Of a stretch of 64,000 nt of DNA, positions 46,294-59,060 are shown piece after piece. The stretch lies in the NCBI GenBank assembly GCA_963555705.1, contig OY743177.1:57060096-57124095 (forward strand). The letters are read 5' to 3'. The translations under genes and the position numbers were made by a program. The notes beneath the pieces were generated by a model, which was given only the letters and a program-made list of their open reading frames with translations, was not told the DNA's origin and did no database searches. The DNA comes from Ligustrum vulgare (taxonomy: Eukaryota > Streptophyta > Magnoliopsida > Lamiales > Oleaceae). Position 1 is the first letter of the stretch, and every line of letters begins with the position of its first letter.

Positions 46294-49200
46294 TTAATCA
46301 ATTCTATGAAGATTGTCTGATTGTGTCGTCGAGTTATTTTCCTCAGCCGGTGGTTGAGCTGCAGTTATATCTGCTTGTACTATATTTACTTTTGGCAGTG
46401 GACTGTACTTTCTAAGCAGCCTATCTTTGTTTTCTTTCCACCATTCTTCTGCCTGCTGCTCGGCAAACCTTCGCTTGCTGAAGAAATGTAGGAATTAGCA
46501 ATGGTAAGTATTAAAATCGTAAAGTGCAAAAAAGCTACAGTAAACTGGAATCGTAGTTTTTATGTGTACTACAAGGAGAGTACAGGTGAACGAACAAGTA
46601 TATACTGAATAACATTATTCATTTTTCAGAATGAACACAGGTCTTGCTTAAAATTTGCTAACTGGAAATATGAAAAAAGATATCATGTTAAGTACCTGAA
46701 CCTAACCCTCTTGAATATCTTGGTTCCATCTGCAAGTAGTATGAGTGTAACATAAACACCTGGTTCAAATTGTTCAATAACTTCCTTTCGTCCCTCACTT
46801 CTAGCTGCTTCGACCGTCCCAGAGACACCTTCTGTACTAAGTTGATTTACGCCTTTTGTGTCAGAAACAGACGGTCCATTGGTTTCCTGTGGAGTTCCGT
46901 CAACACTCTGTGATGTGTCCTGGACTCCTGCTGCTTCCGTTTGATCTTCCGATGTTGACTCTGGTGGCATAGCCGAATTATCTTCGTATGCTTGATTTTG
47001 AACATTGTCAAGAAAGGATTCGATTTGAGAATGCATTGCTTTAAATGATTCACTCTCACAAATCTCTGGAGGCATTTTCTCTGTAATTTCTTTTAACTGA
47101 AATGTAAACAAATGAAAATGCTTATTAGTGCAATATTGGACAAAAATTATATCTGAAACTATATTCTTTTATTCATTGAAAGATAATTAAAAGGATTACA
47201 AGCTTGAACTATAGATAGAGAGATTTCAAATTAAAAGAAGCCAGAAAGAACTAGATGAGACTAGTAGAAGAAAAAGAAAACAACCTATCAAATCTGATAT
47301 AACCACTTATATCAGCATGTATGGGGTTATATCCATAATCATGTGGATATAATCCCATATAACAACTCACGAGAACTGAAAATGGATTCTAGCACATTCT
47401 AGTACATTCCATTTCAACTAATTCAACTGACATTTCCACAAATATAAGTCCATTACAAGAGTAAAAGTCATGCAAACTTGCGTCTTGCCAATTTTCTTTA
47501 TGTAGAACAAATGACATGCAGTGTGGATTTTGGAAACATTAGAATACTGAAATAAGTGAAAATTAAGAAGTTTTCCACCTAGATCTTGTGGTATGCTTAA
47601 GGTTTAACGAGTGTTCAAAAAGTTACAGGCATTCATGTAAATCCATAAGTTGAAAAATAAGATAGAATATTTAATTTAGATGCTTGTGTCAGGGATGAAT
47701 GCATGTTATTGCAAGCCATGATGTGTTCAAGCTACAGTCAGCTTCACTATGTAAAGGCTCTTTGAAAACTTTGATATGTAATTTTAGCAGATTGGGTTTC
47801 TCAGAAATCAAATTACTACATTCAGACGCTCAATAACTATTTTCATAATGTAGTTCCTCTTTCCTTTCTGGTGTAAATGTTTTAAAAGAAAAATTGAGAG
47901 ATTTTATAGTTAAAAATTTGAAAATTGTGCAAGTCACATTTGCAAAAATGGATGAGCATATATGGAACAACTGAAGTACTTGTACTGTGATGGTCTTGAT
48001 GGCTTGCATTGCAGTTCTACACTTGGAAGACCTGTCGGCAGCCAATGAAGCAGCTTGTTGGGCAGTCTTCTTCAACTTCTGAATCTCCATGTCTTGGACC
48101 TCACTTTTTTGCTTTAGACTCTTAACCTAAAAACATAATAACAGAAATGAGTAATTTTTAGCAAAGGAAATCTTCATCCGTCTAATCTATAAATTAAATT
48201 GAATTATAAAACTTTACGAAAGGAAACTCTTACCTGGTTTTGAAGTTTGGAAACTTCTTGGTTCAAAAGATCGTTGGTCTTCTTTAAACTATCAATGACA
48301 CCCCTCGAAAATACAGGGGCAGCAGAGTGTGGAGGACTTGGTCTTCTTGAGTATGGTGAAGCAGGTCTTGATTTGGACTGAGATTGTGGCTGAGGCATCA
48401 GATGCTGTGGAGATTGTGGCTGAGGCATCAGATGCTGTGGTGCTAATGTCGCAACAGGATTTAATGCATACTGAATGGCACTAAATGAACTAGGGAAAGC
48501 AATATCTTTTAGCTGTAGAAGTGAAGGAACTTGCGAAGCACGCACAATTGAATAAGAATCATATTTGTTTCCCTGCTTTCCAGATTTAATTTCGAGGTAC
48601 TTGACAGGTTCCACACTGGGAGAGAGCAAAATTCTGGAACTCCTCCTGTCTCCCCGGTCTACCCTACTACTATAATCTATTGGATGATGAGGGGAAGTCA
48701 TTCTTCGTTTAATAGTCCCAGCATTTCCAGGCTCTGCAGCTTTTTTAAGTTTCATATAGCAAGGGTCACACACACGATGTGGTTTTCCGGGAGTAGGAGC
48801 CAGTGCTGCCCGAATTGCCTTTTTTGAACTGCAAGCATGACAATGAACTAATCCACAGTTATAGCAGTTATGTCTTTTTCGGGTAAAACCAAATGCTTGC
48901 CTGCAACCAGTGCAAACTGATTGATCTGCACCAGAAACCCACTTATGAATGCAAATACTTGCTGTGTAGCTTGATCCACATGCTATATTCTTTATATGCC
49001 TGTCTTTTAGAGCTTCAACCAATTTTGGAACATCACAATCTTCTGAATCTCCATGTCCTAATCTTCCATTCGCACCTCTTCCCCATGTAAACATTTCACT
49101 TCTTGAAGTGAGAGCAGCAACATGATGTGCCCCACAGGCTATTTGTTCGACGAACTCCCCGACCAATCTATCCTGAACCAGGACAGGTGATCTTCCATCA

Positions 49201-52200
49201 GATTGTGGATTTCCGAGCTGACCATATGTATTACTACCCATGGTAAAAACATGACCGGACGTCGTTAAGGCAACAGTTATATGGTGTCCACATGCTAGCT
49301 GATGGATGTTGTAATCAATAAGGGCAGACACGCAGGTCGGGAGTAGATAAGTTTCCTTGTTACCATGTCCCAGACGATATTTATCACCATCGCCCCAGGT
49401 GAATAACTTTCTAGACATAACATTTGAACCTGACTGGTTTGTAACTTCGATAATAGCAGCCGTATGCCACACTCCACAAGCAACAGTAATAGTCTTTAGT
49501 CCAGTCAATGATTGAACTTCCCTGGGACATGTAACACTTTTCCGATCACCATGGCCTAGAGCTCCAAACAAGCCATCGCCAAATGTAAATAATCTTCCTG
49601 TAGAAGTTACCAATGCTGAATGCCAGGTGCCACATGCAATTAATAAAACTTGCTGGCCTTCTAGAGGTCCAGAAACTCTTTTTGGTAGCCAGTGGCTAAC
49701 ATTATTGCCATGACCTAGAAGTCCAGCATTATGGATCCCATCACCCCAGGTATATAAATCGCCAGATGTAGACACTGCACACGTATGAAACTCACCGCAT
49801 GCAACAAAGTCAACATTCGTAATGGCCAAAAATTCGACGAGTCGAGGACGACTGAAGTCCTTTTCTATTCCATGACCAAGTCTGCCTCCAAATTCCTCTC
49901 CCCATGTGAAAACTTCACCTTGTCTTGTAACAAGAGCAACATGCCGAACACCACAAGAAATTTGGAGCACGTCAAGAACTACATTTGACTCCAAAGGTCT
50001 AGGAGTCAGTACATCATTTTTTATGGGAATTGTACACCCATTTCCATCTATGGCTCCTCCATCAGACCAAATCTCTCCCCAGACATACACATCTCCTAAT
50101 GATTCTATGTCATCTGGTCCAGAACCTTGACTTGAGCAACTAGGAGCACTTGATACGCTAATTCGGAAACCATCAGCACTGCTTGTTCTTATTTGCATAT
50201 TTGCACTTTCAGACCCCACATCTGAGCTTGTAATGTTCAAAGGATAATCATGAGAGTTAAAATCAGCAGAAATTCTACTACCATAAGGACTAGGGGTGAA
50301 TTCTAGTGGTGCACCAAATGGACGGCTGTCTTGAGGGAAATCACCAATACCATATAACTGCAAACATATAAGTGGAATTATAACTAATAGAGTTAATAGA
50401 TTGTAAAGAAAAGATATGAAGCCAATATTCAAAGAAAAATATGCTCAGATAAATCTTCAGAAAACATTACTCAGAAGTTCACTAAAATTACAAGACTCTT
50501 CCAGCATGTTCACATATCTGTACTTTCATTATGACTTTTTATCCTGTTCAAGACTTTTACTTCAGTAAGAAACTATTAGTTTGCACAGTACCAAGGATAT
50601 GCCACCTTGTAAAAGATCTTTGCAACATTACAGTGAACATGTGCCCAAAATCTTCAATAGAGCTAGATGGAAGTCAGAAAATTCATGTAATCCTAAAGGT
50701 AGATGTCAATCTTGCAAATTATAGAACCTTGTAACTCCTACGAAGTTCTTTAGTTTTTCCTGGACCACAAATGCCGTAAGAGACATATAAGGGATATTTT
50801 CCATGCATTCAAATTCTTTCTCCTGTTATAAAAAATAGTTGATTGTTATTTAATGAGAAAGAAGTAGCCCAAATTATAGCTTGTTTAAGCGGAAAACTAA
50901 CAATAGCACAAACCTTCCTTCCTGAAATTTTGTCTATCAAGTAGTTTGAGGTCTACATTTATCCACTAGTATACCCATTTTAGATAGTAAATGTACAAGT
51001 GCACACACAAGCTATTAAGCAGAAATAAAGTTATTTTTGGCAGACGTGAATATCTAAAAGACATGGTACGGGTCCATGTGTTAGTGCATAATAATCTTTT
51101 AATTTATTTAAGCAAACACATAAAATATATTATTAAATGCAACATTTGAACTAAAAATTGAGGTACAACTATGTTTTTCCTGATAGAAAATGCAGCTGCA
51201 CGAACAAAGGAAACACCAATATATTTCTATAAAGGTAAGGGCTAGAATGAAATTTTACGTCGGAAATGTCACTTTGAGCACGTCTGCTACGAGGTTGCCT
51301 AGTTGAAATTAAAGCTTTCAGGCCAGCAAGCCAAGCCTCTGATTCAAATTTATCCTTGCAGATCTATAAAGTTGGAAAGATGAAATTAGTAAACAAAAAG
51401 TTCAGGAAAAATGTGAAGATATATAAAATATTACTTGTTTGACTGACCAGATCAAGAGATCTTTCGCCGTTATTATAGATAAGAGAAAATGACAAGTATT
51501 CCTTCTCTGGGCGCAAAAATCTTTTAAAAACAGGCTGCCCACACATAGAAAACAGAAAATTTATTCTCAATTTTCAAAATTGAATGTAATTAATATGCCA
51601 AAGCAAGTAACATTAACTCTAATAATATAATGCACCCTAAAGAAACATGCTAACTCACAGTTCTCTGCCCAGGAATAATCCGTGAAACAGAAGATAACTT
51701 CAGATTCCTTTCTGCTCCATGGGAGAACCAAATTAACGTTGTTTCATCCTGGAAATAAAATCAAATCTTAAGAATCCGTATATTTCAGGTTATTGAATCA
51801 AACATCACGTTGCCTTACTAGATTCTTAAATGAAGAGGATTTTATGATTAATGAACATCCAACAACATGCATATACATGTCGTAAGAGTTTACTACAAGA
51901 ATTCCGAATTTTATGTCAATATAAGCAAAGATATGCTTAATTAATGGATGTACATCAATATGCAAATACTAAGGTTTTACAACCATGCTGGAGAAAGAAA
52001 ACTGACACCTACTCTTACACTGTATGGGTACACAGTACTAATGAAACTTTAAAAGGTTAAATTTTCTCAAAGGTCAAAAGATCATGGACTAAGGTCATTC
52101 CAGAAATTAGAAGAATAATAACTGTATAAATATCATAATAACATCTCAATTTTCTAGATAGGAAGAAATATCACTTACCGGAGAAAGTCTGAATGGGCAA

Positions 52201-53683
52201 AATTTAGGCTTCCCCTTTCTACTATACTTGATTAATTGTGTACCTTTCTTCAAAGCGATGAGTGCCTTTAGAGAACAAATATAATGCCAAAGATCAGATA
52301 AAGATGCTAACCTTCTTGATCAATTTTTAATTGTAATATTTTGTGTATTTAAGTCGTAAAAAAAGTGTCCAGTATATAAAAATGCCCTTGAAGGAAGAAT
52401 TTCGAAATCATTAGCCAAGAAAGAAAGAAATCGAAAGCATACACAAGTGCCATTGTAAATAAATAATTACACAGTAAGTCGTCACCCACATCAGCCAAAC
52501 AAATACTGTTTCTAGTATTGTTACCTTTTCAACAGTAATAACATTAGCAAACAAGACAGATAATATATGAATATATTGAAAATATCTGAACATATCTATT
52601 TGTTCCATTACTCCAATCATGACTGTTAAGGGAATAATAACTAGCTCTAATACAAGGGTATCCAGAATATCCAACCAAGAAACATGACCAGCTCTCCATG
52701 ACATTGAAAATGTCATTTTGTGACGGTCTGTTAAAATGCAACCATAAAAATGTAGATGGAAGCTTGTGTGCAGCCAGTAGTCAGAAAGCACAAGTAATGA
52801 AAAGCTAGTCATTTGGAGGTTCATGAGGTCATGCTTGAGAGAAATGGGGTGCTATAGTAGAAGCAAATTGGATAGAGAAATTTCAAGTGGATGAGGTCTG
52901 AATATAGAAATTAATCATAAAAACGCCATATGTTCCAGTTGTGACTTCGGTAAGGTATGTTAATAAATTGTATAATTCTTTACACATAAAATGGATAACA
53001 AAATAGATGACACACCCCTTATATGGAGGGGGACCACCTACATGTGGACGCCCTCCAGGGGTGTGTCATGATCCATTTTGTGGTCCTAATAGATTTTAAT
53101 GTCATCCGTACTTCTATTATTTTCATGCATAAGATCACTGTATAGAACACCTGAAATCACCAAAATAGTGAAACGAGGAGTTTTTGGTTTCAGTGCAATT
53201 GCTTTCATTTTGACGAAAATATTTCAGGAATCATAAATAAATTTTACAAGCACTAAGCTGAGTTCAGGATATTTGAATGCTATTTTACTCAGCCTTTATT
53301 GAATAGAAATTATTTGTTTTGCAGGAAACAAATTTACCCAGCTTAGCACAGATTTATTTGCCAACTAAATGTTTGACAATACTGTGGGGGATGGGGGTTG
53401 GTTGGAAAATGGACGTGGCCCCCACTTACAGGAGGATGGGTGGTGTTTTGATGGTTGCGGGCCCACAAGTGGGTATGTCATTATACCCACGAATTTTGCT
53501 AATATCAACTCGGGCTTACCCCCAACCCTGCCTGTCACCCTGACTGTAGTATGGTCCATAACATGAACATCAATTCTTTCAACGGTTCTCTTAAGATTAT
53601 AATCGATGGTAAAGCAGATAAATTAAGAACCGTACCTGGTCACTATCTCGGACAGGGGTTCCATAACTAGCAGGATCTGCCAT
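46294..53683 (-). CDS. PH, RCC1, FYVE and BRX domain protein (PRAF/RLD family), 9 exons, 1090 aa
   Basis: Exons on the minus strand: 53636-53683, 52179-52265, 51659-51748, 51448-51534, 51259-51363, 48234-50357, 47980-48126, 46696-47096, 46294-46477. All introns are GT..AG and the 3273 nt sum is one open frame (start [16 protein letters not shown], stop TAA). An N-terminal PH domain (about 17-130) binds phosphoinositides. Seven RCC1 repeats (about 227-609, WGxxxxGRLGHG motifs) form a propeller. The FYVE zinc finger (612-672) has eight Cys (621, 624, 637, 640, 645, 648, 669, 672) and the plant-type RKRHNC in place of RRHHC. A coiled coil is at about 822-905. A C-terminal BRX domain (about 1004-1057) has FKRVRF and EEWW. 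In Arabidopsis, family members called RLD bind LAZY1-like proteins through BRX and affect auxin-transporter placement. RCC1 domains suggest exchange-factor activity for small GTPases. The gene is intact; the exact subfamily is not decided. Confidence 0.95.
52993..53086. repeat. Imperfect hairpin in intron 1 of the PRAF gene (MITE-like)
   Basis: The arms share CAAAAT and TGACACACCCCT on the left against the reverse complement of AGGGGTGTGTCA and ATTTTG on the right, around a centre with GGACC-ACCTACATGTGG. About 94 bp. This fits a small foldback element, but no clear target duplication is visible. Confidence 0.5.
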
Positions 53684-54060
53684 TCCATCTGAAACAAATC
53701 GCGGGTAGCCACCTGAAAAACCTACTTTCCCCAATCATCCGCATAGTCTCCATAGATGAGTCAAATCCAGAGATCTTTGGCCTATCATCAACTTCGCCCC
53801 CAAATTAAAATCTTTGAACAAAAATCCAGCCAATTTTCTCACCAGATCTTTAAAAAACGCCCAAACTTCGATTTACCAATGTTTTTCGCAATGATCCAAC
53901 AAATTTTTACTGATCCACCGAAGATTTACAAAAAGTCCACCAAATTGGAATGTGAATTAGGTTTGTAGAGAGAAAGAACATAGGGAGAGAAAGAGGAAGT
54001 GACCCGAGGTTAGGAGAATGTTGTCAGTTGAACAGAAATGGATGCGAATTTGGCGCGCTT
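53684..54060 (-). promoter_or_regulatory. 5' leader and proximal promoter region of the PRAF gene
   Basis: Lies directly upstream of the MADP start. It is less AT-rich than the DNA to its right and contains purine-rich tracts (GAGAGAAAGAGGAAG, plus strand, near 53970-53999) usual in plant leaders. TTTGGCGC at 54049-54056 matches the E2F site consensus TTTSGCGC. The transcription start and any leader intron were not determined. Confidence 0.4.
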
Positions 54061-54857
54061 ATTTGGCCTCTTAACTACCTTACAAAAAATACAAAATTGT
54101 CTCTCTATATTAATAATAATAATAAACAAATTAATAAACATAGTGATTTAGATAAACATTATATTTTTAGTAGATTTGATAAAAGTTAGATGAAACGAAT
54201 GACTATCATTTTATCTTTGATTCTAACTTAGATTTTAATCATTTTTTAAACTGAAACATTCACGAGGATTTGTTTAGGAGATTCTTTTTTACAACCAAAG
54301 TCAGAGGTTAATTGCATGATTGATCAACGAACTTTGTACAATATTTATAAGAGGTCATTGAGGGTGTGTTTGGTATTGTTTAAAAAGAGTTTTTTTTTTT
54401 GAATGAATAGTTATTTTTAGGAGAATGGATGATTGAAATTTGGTTGAAAAATCAAATATAGTGAGCTTGAATTTTAATGGATGGTTAATATTGAATACTG
54501 TAAAAAAGGAAGAAATTTAATGAAAATCAAATAAAGGCTGAATTTCAAAAGTTTTACTGATAATCACTAAACTTTACAAAATGTAATCTCATCCACCACT
54601 TAGTGGTTAATGAGAAACTTCAGCAAATTTCTGGGACTATTGAGAAAACTTTTGAAGTGGGGAAACATTTGAAGTTCAGTGATTAATAGGAAACTTTTGA
54701 AATTCAATTACTACTGAAACTTATTGCAAAGTTTAGTGACCAACAATGTAATTAACTTCATTTTTTTTTATTGTTATATATCAATCTTTATATTGTTTGT
54801 CTTTTTCTTTCTATTTTTCTTATACTACTTCCCCATAATTTTATTTTCTCTAGAATT
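54061..54857. repeat. Dispersed AT-rich repeat, also present at 60860-61200
   Basis: Phrases such as CACTAAACTTTACAAAATG and TTTAGTGACCAACAATGTAA at 54560-54750 have close relatives at about 60990-61170 (ACTGGACTTTACAAGATG, CAGTGACTAACAATATTACA). No gene was recognised. Confidence 0.5.
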
Positions 54858-54862
54858 GACAA

Positions 54863-57209
54863 TGATACGATCATGCCTAATTGGACATGACATGTCATCC
54901 ATATGGACCCACCAGGGAGCTTCACAAAACATCCAGTCACCTAATTAGGATCACAAGTCGGAATATGGATTCCAAACTTGCTGAACTCTTTATATGTCGG
55001 GGTGATGCTATGTCGGGGTGAGTACCCTCAAAATGTGACAAGACAGTTTGAGATGACTTGTCTACAAAAGACAGCTTGATGTGGCAATAATAAGTGTATT
55101 TTATACACTTATTTATATGTCTAAATTAGAATAAATTAATATCTTTTTATAATATATGTTATTTAATTTGTGTATATTGGTTACTTTTCAGAAAATATAC
55201 CAAAAGATGAAAAATGAAGCAATTGATGAGAAAAATGCATAATTGGATGCTAATTGGAGCTAAATTGGACAATCAAGAGGTTAATGACATCAACGGGGAA
55301 AGATGCAATGTGTCAAAGTAAAGGAATAAGAAGTTGGAGGATCCAATTGAAGGAATTAAGAGTTGAAACAAGCAAATTGAGAAGATTCCAAAGTATGAGG
55401 CTATATTGTTGCAATTGGAAGTTGAAGGACTGAAGAGCAAATTAACATTAGGGACCAACTTGCAAATATCTAATGATTGATTTGGATCACAAGAAGATAC
55501 TTTGAGGATTTTTAGGAGTCAATTGGATGCATGTAGAAGTCAAATAATGAATGGAATATGATAAGAATATTACTATAAAATTGATTCCAACTGCACAAGA
55601 TTCTGTATAGATTTCTAGTTGGACTTTGAGACTTAATTTTGGGGTGGTAAACGTTCGAATTGGGAAAATTATATTTCATAACAAATTGTAGCCCTTTAAG
55701 TTATATTTATAACTCAATTTGAATTACCTCAATCGGATAAGGGAATAGAAAGATAAGGTCGGAAAACTGAATGTTATGCAGAGACCAAAAAAGACTAGCG
55801 CGCGGGTTTGACAATTTGCTTTCTTTTTTCGATTAGGTCTCTTCTCCAACTATAAATACAAACTCTTGGCACGAAAATCAGAACCTTTGCCTCTCCAACA
55901 AACGAGCCATAATTGAGAATTCAACATCAAATTCTTGGGGAATCAAGTATCGCAAAGGGGCTTGAATTGAAAATAATTGGATAATCAAAACTTGGTGCAT
56001 GCGTTTCTTTCTTTATATTATTTTCAACAAAAGTTTATTTTTATTTTTTTTGTTCTTTATTAATGATGTGTAACTAAACTCTATGTTGGAATGAACGATG
56101 TAGCCTAGTCATATTATTTTAATTCCAAATTCCATAGTTTTAATGTGTTGTTGTATGTATTGATTTATTATCGTTCTTAATGATTGAATTGCTTGATCAC
56201 CAATTCATGATATATTGAGTTATTTTCATAATCCGAGAGGTGGGTTAATAACTTAGAACGTAGTAATAAATTCGGTAATTGAACAAGAGATAGAGATATA
56301 CTTTTATTGTTATTGCGGTCGTGTGTGAATTCTTGTATTTATTGCATCTAGATAAGGAATATTCGGACCTTCTGTAGAGATACACAGTTGACTTATTTAG
56401 GTAGAATTGATTTAAATTTGAAAGAGGAATTTCAATATGCATTAGTGAATTCGACCGAATGCATATTTAGGAAATAAAACTGGAATTGGAGTTAATATAA
56501 TTGGTTAGGTGAAATCGTGAATCTCAACTACCTTACAATCATTTTTTAGAAAGAAAACAATTTAGCAATTTTATTTCTCTAGTTTATGTTCTTAGTTTTA
56601 ATTTAAAATCTCTAATTCTCTTGTTTGTTCAAATAAGGTCTAGAACTAACATATCTCGATACTTAATTGCAATCTCCGTGTGACGATAATTCGGACTCCT
56701 AGGTTCACTTTATTACTTCTCACGACCCGTACACTTGTGGAGATATTTCGCATTGCGAGATATCAGTGAACAGACAACATCTTTAAAGGGATTTGATGGT
56801 TGCTTTAACCCTATGACATGTAGTAATGACTATGGCCAAATAAATAGTTTACCTCATGAAGGGCTATGATCTTGCCACGTGTAAAGCATAACACATGTCA
56901 CAATCCGAGATAACTACTTCTTCTATAAATAGATCACTTGTGTCTCCAAGTAAGAGGTTGGTAATTCATTACTTGAACTTTACTTATAAATCTCACTCCA
57001 TTTTTCCTCTTTTACACACTCATATTTCTCGCATCCAAATTATATTTATTTGAAATGAGTACTGACTTAAGAATCGAAGTGCAATCGGGAGCCACCTCGA
57101 CCTCAGTTGCATACTAATTGTTCGTCCTAGTGCGCAGGAAGTTCACTTGTTCAAAAGGGAGGAGTTGAGACTTGTTGATCAAATATCCTACCAGATTTTG
57201 TGGTCAACA
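54863..57209 (+). repeat. Left (5') LTR, interrupted
   Basis: Parts 54863-55087 and 56778-57209 align in order with 59851-60499. The break falls at the solo LTR nested at 55088-56772. Confidence 0.87.
55088..56772 (+). mobile_element. Solo LTR nested in the left LTR
   Basis: About 1685 bp beginning TAATAAGTGTATTTTATACAC (probably TG mutated to TA) and ending CAGTGAACA. The near-duplicated target is GGCAA (55083-55087) and GACAA (56773-56777). Its right part (ATTCGGACTCCTAGG, CACGACCCGTACACTTGTGG) resembles the LTR end of Athila/Tat-type Gypsy elements. No coding sequence is visible. The right partner LTR at 59851 lacks this insert, which fixes both breakpoints within a few bases. Confidence 0.72.
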
Positions 57210-57230
57210 TTTTGTCGTCATCTATGGGAA
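57210..57230 (+). other. Probable primer-binding region
   Basis: The sequence directly after the 5' LTR, TTTTGTCGTCATCTATGGGA, looks like a mutated form of the conserved segment following many plant Gypsy LTRs. The tRNA type is not certain. Confidence 0.4.
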
Positions 57231-57379
57231 ATCACACTTCTAACCACGAAATCAAGTGGTAAAAACTTATCAAGAAAACCTCGAAAGAAGGAGCAAGAAA
57301 CTCTTGAAAAATATTGGAGCAATATTATATATAAAAAAACCCTTGAAAAAGAAAGGAAACCTCTTGAAAAATATTGGTA

Positions 57380-57740
57380 ACAAATGTCTTGAAGAAGGGC
57401 TTTCCTTCTTATTGCCCAAGTGACATAGCTCAAGAAGTCCTCCTTATTTCCTAAGTGGTATAGCTCAAGAAGCCCTCCTTATTGCCCAAGTGGCATGGCT
57501 CAAAAAGCCCCCTGATTGCCCAATCGGCATGGCTCAAGAAGCCCTCCTTATTGCTCAAGTGGCCCAAGAACCCTGTCCAATCGGCATGGCTCAAGAAGCC
57601 CTTCTTATTGCTCAAGTGGTTCAAGAAGCCCTCCTTATTGTCCAAGTGGCATGGCGTCAAGAAGTCCCCATATTGCTCAAGTGGCATGATTCAAGAAGCC
57701 CTCCATATTGCCTAAGTGGCATGGCTCAAGGACCTCGTCA
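57380..57740 (+). repeat. Minisatellite block A (about 35 bp unit)
   Basis: About ten copies of a unit like GCCCTCCTTATTGCCCAAGT followed by GGCATGGCTCAAGAA, with some units shortened. A 106-codon frame across it is a by-product of the repeat. Confidence 0.85.
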
Positions 57741-58136
57741 CATGATGACCCCTTCAAAAAGGACCTCGTCACATTATGACTCCTTCAAAAAGGACCTCGT
57801 CACATTATGACCCCTTCAAAAAGGACCTCGTGATATGATGGCCCCTTAAAAAAAGGACCTCGTCACATGATTACACCTTTGAAAAGGACCTCATAACATG
57901 ATGAACCTTTAAAAAAAATGACCTCATTACATGATGACCCCTTCAAAAAGGACCTTGTCACATGATAACTCCTTCAAAAAGGACCTTGTAAAATGATAAC
58001 CTTTTTACAAAAAGGACCTCGTCACATAATAACCCCTTCAAAAAGGACCTCGTCACATGATGACCCCTTAAAAGACCCCGTCACATGATGACCCTTTAAA
58101 AAATGACCTCGTCAAATGATTACCGCTTCCAAGGGA
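57728..58136 (+). repeat. Minisatellite block B (31 bp unit)
   Basis: About thirteen copies of a 31 bp unit, GGACCTCGTCACATGATGAC then CCCTTCAAAAA, well kept at the left and more diverged to the right. Confidence 0.88.
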
Positions 58137-59060
58137 TTCCTTCTAAGAGAAGGACTCCTTCAAGGAGCTCCTTCCAAGAGAATTACTACGCCAATTGACT
58201 CTTTCTGAGAGTGATCCCTTCCAAGGGACTCCTTCCAAGAGAAGGACTAGTCAATTGACTCTCTTCGACCCCTTCCAATGCACTCCTTTCAAAAGAAGGA
58301 CTCCTTCCAATGGACTCCTTTCGAGAGAAGGACTAAGTCAATTGACTCTCTCCAAGAGTGACTACTTCCAAGAGAATGACTACGTCAATTGACTCCCTCC
58401 AAGAGGGACTACTTCCAAGAGAATGACTCCTTCAACAGACTCCTTCCAAAAGAAAGATTACGTCAATTGACTCTCTCCGAGAGTGATCCCTTCCAAGGGA
58501 CTCTTTCCGAGAGAAGGACTAGTTAATTGACTATGTCCGAGAGGGACCCCTTCCAAGGGACTCCCTTTAAGAAGACTCCTTCAAGAGGGACTCTTTCCAA
58601 GAGAATGACTCCTTCAAGGGACTCCTTTCAAGAGACTAGTCAATTGACTCTTTTCGAGAGTGACCCCTTCCAAGAGACTCTTTCCAAGAGAAGGACTACG
58701 TCAATTGACTCCTTCCAAGAGAATGATTCCTTCAAGGGAATCCTTCCGCGAGAAGGACTATGTCAATTGACTCTATCTAAGAAGAACTCCTTCCAAGAGA
58801 AGGACTCCTTCCAAGGGAAGGATTACGTTAATTGACTCCCTTAAAGAGAGACCGCATCCAAATTACTCCTTTTAAGAGAAGGGACTCCTTCCAAGAGAAT
58901 GACTATGTCTATTGACTCTATCCAAGAGATACCCCTTTCAAGAGACTCTTTCCATGAGAAGGACTCATTCAAGGGATTCCTTCCAAAAGAGGGACTACTT
59001 CAATTGACCCCTTCCAAGAGAAGGACTCCTTTAATTAACTCTTTTTACAAAGGACTCCGT
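58137..59060 (+). repeat. Minisatellite block C (GACTCCTTCCAAGAGAAGGA type)
   Basis: Dozens of short units built from GACTCCTTCCAAGAGAAGGA and CTACGTCAATTGACTC in varying order, with local inverted symmetry (CCTT against AAGG, CAATTG). Several 60-100 codon frames cross it with repeated Phe-Gln and Ser-Lys-Arg words. They are not supported as genes. Confidence 0.85.

Noticed and set aside
50351..50432. Use of the upstream Met at 50432 as the start of the large RCC1-FYVE frame
   Set aside because: The first 25 codons are intron sequence. A TTTGCAG acceptor at 50358 and upstream PH exons in matching phase give the complete protein.
53319..53566. Frames of 64-74 codons on both strands
   Set aside because: They fall inside intron 1 of the PRAF gene in a GC-richer patch; no similarity recognised.
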